From NCBI RefSeq assembly GCF_017654505.1, contig NC_054545.1:13425047-13489046 (forward strand): a DNA stretch of 64,000 nucleotides. The letters are read 5' to 3'. How positions within the stretch are numbered: position 1 is the stretch's first letter; each line of letters starts with the position of its first letter. Made by a program: the position numbers and the translations under genes. Shown here in pieces: positions 49,485 through 59,685 of this stretch. Origin of the DNA: Polyodon spathula. Lineage: Eukaryota > Chordata > Actinopteri > Acipenseriformes > Polyodontidae. The notes under the pieces are model-generated. The model saw nothing but the letters and a program-made list of their open reading frames with translations, searched no databases and had not been told where the DNA came from.

Positions 49485-50335
49485 GGGATCTAATCATTGC
49501 AGTTACTTCTTTAACAGAGCTGTTCATTTAACAGAGCTGTTCATTTTATGTGTGGATTATGCTATCAGAAGAATTCTTCTGATACTTTTGAAGTCAAAAG
49601 CTTCATTTCTTAATTCTCTTGTTGCTGTTAGAGTCCAGGTTTCCTATCCGTACAGGGCTGTTGAGAACACAATCGTTCTAAGAAGTTTTATCTTGGATGC
49701 CCTTGAAATGTTCTTGTCTTTCCAGATTAGGTCAAGTTTTGCTACTGCTGCTATTGTGAGGGCAAATCTACTTTAGATTTCTGTTTCAGATTTCCCATCT
49801 TTTGTGGTGGAGGCTGCGAGGTATTTGAATGAGTCCATGTGCAAACTTCTTGTTCTGCATCAGAATGATCCAGTGGTTGTTATTATTTTTTTGCTGAGGT
49901 TAAGCTTCTTTATCTTTATCTTCTTTATAATGCTTCTTGCTATATATAATCACATGCTTTATTGAAGTCTGTGAAGTTGTGACGTAGTTCCTTTTGGTGG
50001 TCTATGTGTTTTTCATTCAGTATTCTCAAGTTGAAGATTGCTTCTTCCAGTCCTGAAACCTGCTTGCTCTTCTACAAGTAATGAAGCTTAGTAGTACTTT
50101 GCTTGGGTGACTGATTAGGCTGATGTGGTGGTGTGGTGGTTTTTGCACTGGTTCCCTTTCTTGGGCATTGGGATCACAGTAGATCGTGCCTATAGGGTTA
50201 GCCCCCTCCCTGACTTCAAGGCAGTGTTGCATATTTTATGAAGTATGTCAATAGTGACATCTCCCCCATCTTTCAGCAGTTCTGCAGCTATGCTGTCTAT
50301 TCCTGCTGACCCACCAAGTATGGATAAATCTTTAG
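49485..50335 (-). pseudogene. Decayed RTE/Bov-B-like LINE reverse transcriptase
   Basis: Read on the - strand from 50335, pieces in several frames give AGIDSIAAELLKDGGD, HHISLISHPSKVLL, then FKYLAASTTKDGKSETE and KDKNISRASKIKLLRTIVFS, and ETWTLTATRELR. These follow the order of non-LTR reverse transcriptases (thumb and C-terminal region), with a large internal deletion, frameshifts and stops. The clade is from memory; RTE-like is the best guess. Confidence 0.7.
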
Positions 50336-52134
50336 GTAATTATTGCTAATCGGGGTCTGTAAAACCAGACTTTAATATAAACAAGTGGTACAGTTTAAAA
50401 GTTGTGCATAAATGATAGCCAGGGTATGGGAGTGCATTACATACTCTATATATCAAAAGAATTCCAAACAGTTGGCCATTGAACTTAATGCCAGTGAAGG
50501 CAATGGAAATGGAAGTTTGTAAACAACAAAACTCGATAAAATGCTTTGTAGTTGGCTGGACCTTACATGCAATACATGCCACCCTTTCTGTGTTACATGC
50601 TTTGGTTGCCAAACATTTTTCATGCTGTGTACTTTAATGGAAGCAATGTTGTATGTACAAAGTTGAGAGTGGAGTGTGTTCATGCCTAATTCTGTTAGCA
50701 TTGCAAGCATGCACTGTTAATTAGTTTTGTCTCATGTATTGCATAGATTTGAGCAGATTTGTAACCTAATGCTTTGATAGATTATTGCTATGGATTTTGG
50801 TCTGCTTCATTAATGCTATCATCTTAAACCTCTATGTTCCAATTAGCTGATGTCCATTCTTAAAGAAATGTAGATAAGGAAAAGATATATTTAGAGGCAG
50901 GGTAGCTGGTTTATTGGCAATGTCTTATATCTTGGTTGCATTATCTGTTATGCAGCAGTCTCCACAAACTTGTATTTTATTATGGCCCAGTTCCCCAATT
51001 TCTAAACCTCAATAAAAAATATGAAAAAGGAAATGTTTAAAACTATACCAAACACTCCCAGAACACAAAATGACAGAGCAAATCAAGTGCGAATCCAAAA
51101 TTACCTTTAAAACTAAAAAAAAAAGCAATTAGAAAGGGATTTGCCAATTATTTTACAAAGAAAAAAATTGCATTTGCAATGTTTTTGCATTCATTTCCAT
51201 CAAAATCACAACTTTTCAAATGATGCACTATGTTTGCTAGTTTGTATCTAGAGGCAGAATTGGCCACCACCACTTCAGTCTGGCTGTGTACAATTGTGTG
51301 CGGTTTACTTAAATCAGTGTTACTTGTAATATGCACTTTAAAAGACCAATAGACCTTGTTAAACTTGCTGTGGATTTTGTGTTTCTGCAAAAGTCTAACT
51401 GTTGAGCACAAGTGTAGGTACTGAAGTGTTCTTTCAATATGTGTACAGTACTTGTATCCTTGTGAACAGCTGTTGCATTGTATTGCTTAAACCTCTTAAA
51501 GCAAGGCTTCCAAGTATTGTGCTAGTAACAGTATTAATTGCAACTCAGTATGGAAAGGCAATTTGTAATGGATGATTAAAAGTGTTTTGTGTCTTATTAT
51601 TGCTCTCTAATTAAAAGCATAGATATGAATTTATATAGTTGTTGGCATTATATGTCAGTGTTCTCGTTCAGACTTTACTGTCTGCCCAGGTCTACCACAC
51701 ACACAGTAGTATTAGGGGGGCTGTAGTGGGAAGCAAGGCTCATCTGTAAACATTTTTGCTTGTTTATTATTTAAGTTTTCTAAAAACATGGGGCCAAATA
51801 TTCAAATGCCTTGCGTGTGTTGTGTGATGAATAATCCCACCACGAGCTAAATTCAAAGGTTAATTTGCTTGCAAATCACTATGTTGCATGGAAATCACTT
51901 AAGACTTGATACACTCCTCTTAATTATTATGCAGGAAGTATTTTTTAGATTTTACTTAGATTTCAAAACATTCGCAACGCAAGTAGAACCTTTTTTTTTG
52001 CACCATGAATTCTCTACATAAGAAAACATCGGAATCTAAATTAACCAGCTACATCATTACTGCAATTTTTTTTTTGAAATTATTGAATGACATTTACCTT
52101 ACAGGTATGTCACTGTCAGAGTGTGTATATTATA

Positions 52135-52136
<2 letters not shown>
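50336..52136. other. Intergenic, nothing recognised
   Basis: The open frames near 50350-50710 and 51148-51411 (- strand) have no family signature. Confidence 0.4.
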
Positions 52137-52179
<43 letters not shown>

Positions 52180-52201
52180 ATATATTATATATATACTATA
52201 T
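52137..52201. repeat. (TA)n microsatellite
   Basis: About 65 bases of TA with phase slips. Confidence 0.95.
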
Positions 52202-53584
52202 TTGAGGACGAATGCCTAATAAACCAAAAAGTTTGTTAAACAATTAATCACTTTTGACAGATTAACATTTATGATCAAAAGACATAATCTCTATAGAAAA
52301 AAGTGGTTTAAAAATAGATAAATGAACATGAATTAAAGCTATATACACAATTTTAAATTAAAATACAAGTAGTACGAATGCATTTCAACAGAATCTGAAA
52401 CTCAGAAGCAGATTAGATCTTATTTTCTTACATTTTTCCTTCTAAGTCATAATTTTATGCAAATGCAAATCCAGTATTTGTTTATAGCATACAAAGACAA
52501 ACAAAACAATTACATTTGGTTGTTTAATAGTGTAACAGCCTCTCAAGCTTATTCAGCTTGGTGGTAGTAGCTTACAAAAATAATTACAGAAATTTTACCA
52601 TCCATTATAGGTGAAGTTTTGAAAGAAACGTGTTATAGTAAATACATTTTTTTTTATAACAGGTACATAATTTTAAATAACAGATTATTATGTTCATATA
52701 GTTTTTCTTAAATTATTTCTCACTCCTAAAATTCCTGGTGATGCAAAATTTGTGGCCATAGCTGTACACAAGGTTACAGAAATTTCTCAGTTTGCTTGCC
52801 TAAATGTGTTTCAGCGTCACCTCCTATGTTATATCACCTTAACTCAGGGTCAAAGCATGTTACTGGCTGCAAAGCAGAAGAAACTGGTTAGTTAATGACT
52901 GGAAAGAAGGCATTGAAGGAGTAGAGACAATTTCACTCTCCAAGTCAAATGACCAAGGAGATATGCACACGACACAAGTAACACATAGATTTCATTAACC
53001 TAGTGTAGCACTAGAGGTCTTAAAATAAAACAAAAATATTTCTTTAAAACCCACATCTTTTGAGACTGACTGATAAAATATATTTAGTGCGTGGAAGTCT
53101 GTAACAGGTAAGATTTATTGAGTTTAATAGAATCCGCACTCAGGTGCTCATTCATGACCTCAGTACACAATGGGTGGTATCTTTCACACCAGGTTCACAA
53201 CTTCATCAGATTGGTTAGTGAGCAAGTATTGCATATGAGCCTTCTACCTAAAGCCTTCTCTACTGCAGTCTGCACCCACTGACCTTTTGGTCCTTCTGCT
53301 CAGTTGATAAAGACAATCAGTAACTGAATGCTACAAAACAAGTCTGGATGCCATTCTCTCTAGAAAAATCTAACATAATAAGATAAAAAAAAAGGAAAAC
53401 AAAAATAATTCACTAAAAATATTTACATTGCCATGGTTACTACATTATACTTTGAATACCCTTTACACAGTTTATTATACTTAAGAAATGCTTTTTTAAT
53501 TTTTTTTTTTTAATTGGTTTTCTGAAACAGCAGAAGAATTTCGAAATGTCCTGAAACATAAATTAAGTCGTTTTAAGCAAACCT
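52202..53584. other. Intergenic between the convergent genes, nothing recognised
   Basis: AT-rich, no exon support on either strand. Confidence 0.4.
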
Positions 53585-53590
53585 TTTATT
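53585..53590 (-). promoter_or_regulatory. Polyadenylation signal AATAAA for the consortin/NRAC-like gene
   Basis: On the - strand AATAAA lies about 100 bases past the TGA, a normal distance for a short 3' UTR. Confidence 0.5.
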
Positions 53591-53691
53591 TCCTGAAGCC
53601 TGGCTTTATGAGAAAAGCCAGAGGCAAGGAGCATGGAAAGTCTCACATTTCATTTTTCACGCTCTTGCTTTCATTGCCTTGTGAGCCATGT

Positions 53692-53876
53692 TCAATAACC
53701 CCAGAGGATTTGCTTCATCTGAAGAAAATAGACAATTAAAACAGACTCCAATTCTTCACACACTTTCAAGGGTCTCCTCTTGTCAGTGCAGTATAGTACG
53801 ACTCCCAGCACAGACAGTAAAATGAAGATGCAAGCCAGCAGGGCAAAGTGTGTTCTATTGGTCGATTGCTCATAAG
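53692..53876 (-). CDS. nrac: Consortin/NRAC-like exon E (membrane helix, terminal)
   Basis: Encodes YEQSTNRTH, the membrane helix FALLACIFILLSVLGVVLYC, then TDKRRPLKVCEELES and a hydrophobic end, with TGA at 53694-53692. The acceptor is catttcctttcag. Order and spacing fit a type II or tail-anchored-like C-terminus as in consortin. Confidence 0.82.
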
Positions 53877-56800
53877 CTGAAAGGAAATGATTGCCAATAA
53901 ATAAGCAAGAAATATACTATAACATCAGAAGCTTATACAGTGTTTCCCCTGTACTCCATGTCTGGGAAACAGTTATATCACTTTTATATAGTCTAAATAG
54001 CACATCAATTACATTGGGTATGCGTCTGTTAGAAAACACCAAATTTGGCCCACTCTGCTTCCATGACATAAAGGGTTAAGTTGGAACAAACAGGGCTTGA
54101 AATACAGCATAGCAATCTTAAGTGCAGCTTTCGTAATTATCATTGTCATTGAAAAGAACAATAGTTTTCAAGAAGCTCCTTCTATGTTGTTGCCAAAATA
54201 ACCAGAGCTCCCAGCAATATGTTTACATTAAACCCACAGTTAAAAATATAAAAAAACAAAGTCAGATAGACACAGGTTTCAGCTAGTGCCTTCTTCAGTG
54301 TAATAATTAGGAACTGTAGGTGGTTATATTTTAGGAAGTGATGGCTCATCCTTGTGAGAGTTATATGTAGACAGCACCAACATTGTGATTAGTCTGCTAA
54401 TGGTGGGTGATCAGGAGAGGGTAAGAGGTGTGAGGTATGTGGGAAAACATACAGAATCTTACAAAAGTAACTTTAGGAAAGAAAACTCCTAAAAATAGTT
54501 ATAAAACAGTACAATAAAAACGACACTAGCTGAAACGCTTGTCTACTTGCCTCATTTTGAGTGTTGTGAAGTTATGAATGAAGAACAACACAAGCATCTA
54601 GAACACTGCAGAGTTAACTCTGTGAGACTAATCACTGTAGACTACAACTGCACACAAGACATTATGTAGCCGAAGCAAAAAAAAAAAAAATGAAAAAAAT
54701 GCTTGTAATGGGGTACAAATAACCAATAGACTAAAACAGCTCCATTTCAGAAAATATAAGATGCATTCCTCCCAGGAGAATAAAGAACAAATGAATATCT
54801 AAAACTGACACTGCACATTTTCAGGGTGGGTTTAATAAAGTGTGTCCTGTTTTTATTAGATATCTGAGGTGTTGGCTATTACTACTTTTAATTTAACAGC
54901 TTTACATTAGTTAGTTTTAATGTTCGTGTAATGCGCTAATCAAAGGGGTAAATAATAGTTTTAAAGAATGGAATTTTTCTGTAGTTCCACAGTTAAGGCC
55001 TCAACAAACCAACACAGCAGGAAATGGTTATTTCCAGGAATGGGTTTTAACTTCTAGAAATATAATTCATAATGTGTGAAAAAAGATGTAGATGACACAT
55101 TGAAACAAGCAGTAGACAAATCAATTAACTGTCAGTAGCCTCAAATGCCATTTGAAATGATTTCTAATGTTTTTTTTGCAATTGTTCTGAGTGGTTTTAT
55201 GTTCTGTTAATGCAATATTTATGTATATATGCTTTTGTCTGTCTTTGATCCTGCTTAGAGTGTGCTAAATGCCATCCACTGAATATAACATGCCAAGGTT
55301 ATGCTAGGACAATGCAAGGGCTGCATGTATTACACAAGTAATTTGAAAGATTTTAATTTTGAACACATTGCTTTAATCCCTCCTTATCCTTCTATCACCC
55401 TTGCATAGTTCTTGCTTTAAACTTATTTGCTTTATCCTAGTACAATCCTTGAATTGATACTGATATGGGAAGTTCACATTATTACAGTATTGGAATGGAT
55501 GGAGGAAGTCTGTTTAATATATAATTCTGTGTGTATCCTATCATAATCCTTGTGGTTTTTGTTTTTGGTATGGATTTTAACTCTGTTGGCCCCATCAACT
55601 AAATATTGAAGCAGTCAATGTACCCAGAATGAATGCAAACATCATACACATGGAAATGCAAAAATATCTATCAAAATGGCATTTGAAGAAAAAACAGTCA
55701 TGAAATTCATCATAATATTTCATATATGCCTTTTCTGTAATACATTTCTAAGTAGTCAAGCGTTGAGCTTATGCCTTTCTAAGAGTTTATGACTGAGTGT
55801 TGCTACAGCTGTTAATGTAAGGTGTGTGTATTGTTTATTTATTTATTTATTTATTTATTTATTAACATTTTGACCACTTTTTTAAACTTTTAAATTGCAT
55901 TCCCTGCCTCAAAATGGCTTCCCATGTACCCACATGGACTTCTCAGAACTTAATTTCCCATCATCCTTCTGCTCACTGGTAAATCCATCTCAGTTACATA
56001 TGTGAGCAGGAGGATGATGGGAAATGTAGTTCTGAGAGGTCCATGCGGGTACATGGGAGGACATCTTGAGGCAGGGAAAGCGGTCAAAATGTAAAAAGAA
56101 AAAATAAATAAATAAAAAAAAAAATAAATAAATAAATAAATAATAATTTAAACAATACACACACCTTACGTAAACAGTTGTAGCAACACATGGGAACACG
56201 TAACACAATAAAATAAATAGGTCCTTATGTACCCTTTAAGTTGTGGAACTGAACTGTGTATTCTCAATTCAATTTTATTAAACCACTTGCTCTGCTGATA
56301 CACACATCAAAAATGCAATGCTTTGCTGTGATTCTAAGAGACTACAAACCTGATTCTACAGCTAAATCAACCTATTGCCCCTTTTAATTCTAAACTAGAC
56401 GAACTCACTTGCACTTGTCTTTGGTTTCATGCAACCTTCACCAACAGTAATTTAATGTTCTTGAAGGAAATGCTAAACTTTTATAATTCATCTACCTCAG
56501 AGTGTAAACTAAATAGTTTAACATTTATTATTTGACTGTCTTTTTAAAGTATCTGGAACCAAAACCTGTGTGTTCAGTTTTATTTAGAAAGCCTTGTCAC
56601 TATTCAAAAAGTCCCACTTCAAGTCTTCTTGCCGCTATATCAACTTGCGGGCTAGAGAGGGATGCAACAGACTATCTTACAGAAGTGAATAGTTGAAGCG
56701 AGCTCTTCAGACTCTGCTGTAGCAAGATTTAGGCGAGGTTAGGAAACTTGTCAGACTGTGGTTGTTTCACAAGCTTCCAGCTGAAGCAAAAAGGTGACCA

Positions 56801-59599
56801 CAAAACCCCATCTTGAGCTTGCATGAAATTCCTGTAACCCTTTTGTTAGCCTCACAAAGCAAAATAAAATGTAAATAAAGAGATTAATTGTAATATATTA
56901 AAACTACATTTGTATTCTTAATAATGCCACTTGTTAACTTTTGAAGCACATCTTTAGAAGTAGACTGTTTTGGAGTATTTACCTAACTTTAGAATAGATG
57001 GTGTGCTTGGTAAAGCATGCTGGGGTACTTGTACTATACAAGTGAATGTGTACATATAATATTGTATAGTACACTGAAAATGACATAACAGTTAGTGGTG
57101 AGATAAATTTGTACTGTAATGCTACTCTACATTCTTAGACTATCAATTCCACTTACCTAGTAAACAATCATAGTAAGGAATGTCTGAAATTAAGATAGAT
57201 AAAGGAATTTTAAGACTTGCAAGCAACCATAGAATGCATTTCATGTGTCTTCAAAATATTAATCCATGTTTAATATTTCAAGACAAACAGACATATTTTC
57301 ATGACTGTGCAAAGCTTGTTGTTAATACATTCTGACAGTAAAATAATAAGTGCATATTCAAACACGGAAAATACTTTGTAATAAATGACTTCCAGTTATC
57401 ATGATTAAAAAACGTACTGCTATTATTCTGTAGAAGAGAGAACAAATTCTCCCACTCAGAAAACATAAAAAATTACCTGGCAGTTTAGTAAATGCTAAGT
57501 TTTGAAATCTAGCCACAATGTTTTTAGGCAAGTGAGAAAAATGTTCAGTATATTGTTGAATGTTGAACATATACACTACAGTATGGTACAGTACTAAACA
57601 TAATTTACTACAGTGCTCTCTCTTTAAATACTCTAGTTGGGAGCCATACAGTAGATAAAATAATGTTCTATTTTCATTCCGTCTGATAACGAGAATGCAA
57701 GTGCAAGTTAAATGGCATTATAGGGACAATGGGAGCTCTGACTGTATTAGTTTGGTATTATAAAGGGTACCCTCTTGCATGGAGCTACTGTATTGTAACT
57801 GGAACAGAAATATTAAAAAAGAAGAAAACAAATTAAGTACAAGGCTAATTTAGTTAATTAAAAACACCAACTCTACACAATACACACTTTTATCGCTGAC
57901 AGGCCCTGTACAAGCTGTATTCTGCTTTGTAGGTGAAAATAATGAAACCAAAGGTATTTTCAACAGTCACCTTGTGAATACATTGAGCCAGCTAGTTAAC
58001 TAAGAAATGTGAGTGAAGACTACACGTGACTCTTAGCACTTCAAATGCTATGACCTCTGGTGAACACACTCATACATACCATGTACAATGATCTCAGGCT
58101 CCCTGAACCGGACCCTTCGGTCTGACTTCTTTCTGTGCGTGAACTCGTTCTCAGAGCAGCTGAAGCTTGACCTCTTCCTCAGTATAGAGGTGAGACACTT
58201 ACATGTTGTGACCTGATAAAGGACAGACAGTCAGTTCCTAATTGTATACTGTAATTGCCCAGTTAATAGCTAACATCTAATTATGTAAGAAAAAGAACAG
58301 CCACTATCTGTCCTATGCAATCTTATACAAATGAAAGTCTCAAACTGCATATGTCATCATAAACAAATTTGTTTTTAGTTTTTAATGACATTACTGCCCT
58401 CCAAAGCAGACTTTAATGCCAGAAAACTAACATTGTCTATGGTAAGCTGCCCTTGCCTTCACAAGGAACACTTAACTGGGGTCAATGTAAATGATCTAGT
58501 GGGTATAGTAATGGGTATATAGTAATTGATAGTACATTAGATTAGTTTACTAGTCTTCTTTTATGAGTGATGTACTACTAGGGCATTCTGCAGTTCTGAG
58601 TTCAGTGATCTTCCCTATAACTGTCTACAGGTCTGCATTGTCTGCAATAATGCCTGTTAAAAGCTGCCTAAAAGCATCAGAAACAAACCTTATTTAAAAA
58701 CAGACTACTACATAACATACACATATACTGTACATATACGGTAGTTTATATCTTTGTTTTTAAATCTTTATTTAGAATGTTCCCTAATCATGACAAATCT
58801 CCAGGTAGCTCCACAAGTGAAGGTTCAATGGGCATCCTCCAATCCCATGACTGAGCCTACCTCCTCTTTTACACCCAGGAATTGATAGCAGATGTTGACG
58901 AGCTACTGGCGGACAAAGGCCAGCCATATAGGTGTCTGCATGAGCTAACAATGCACCTGGCAAGTCAGGTCCGCAGCAACGTGATGAGGAGAAACAGCCC
59001 CTGTGGGCTTTGCCTGCCTAACCCACAGGCGTGCCAGAGCCAATGCGAAAACTGGCGACCTTGCACAGCTGAGACACAAACCTGTGCCTCCCCCCTCCCT
59101 GACTCTGTGACATACCCTGCGCAACATTTGAGAGACTCTAGAACCCCCAGTAGCTTAAAACTTAGTGTAAGATACCTTCTCTTTACTGTTTGTTGAGGAA
59201 AGCAGCAGATCCTTCTTATGCAGTCTCTTCCTGTCTTGGCAGACCTCTGTCTTTGCTAAAGGCACACCATTTAAAACTTTACTGAATGAGTCGGCAGGTG
59301 AGAAAGTCTTCGACAGCGCAGAGGTATACTGTCCTATTGTATATGAGAAAGCAAAGAATATCATCAATCTACAGTAAACTTTTATTTTGAAAACTGTAAT
59401 GAAGATGAAACTTGAAATCACCTATACCCATACTGTAGGTCATATATAATCTGTCTACAGATCAGAAGGATTAGGGTTTACGTGTTACATAGAGGATACT
59501 CAATGAAGGTTCATGAGGGTATTGTAGTTTTTCTAAGAATAAGGATGGCTGCATTAGCATATTGTATCAGCAAGGGGTCATAATTTGGATGAATGTAAT

Positions 59600-59685
<86 letters not shown>

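Noticed and set aside
58882..59196. 104-codon + strand frame and its 60-codon - strand partner
   Set aside because: The block shares several sequence pieces with SINE copies elsewhere in the window, so the frames are repeat-derived.
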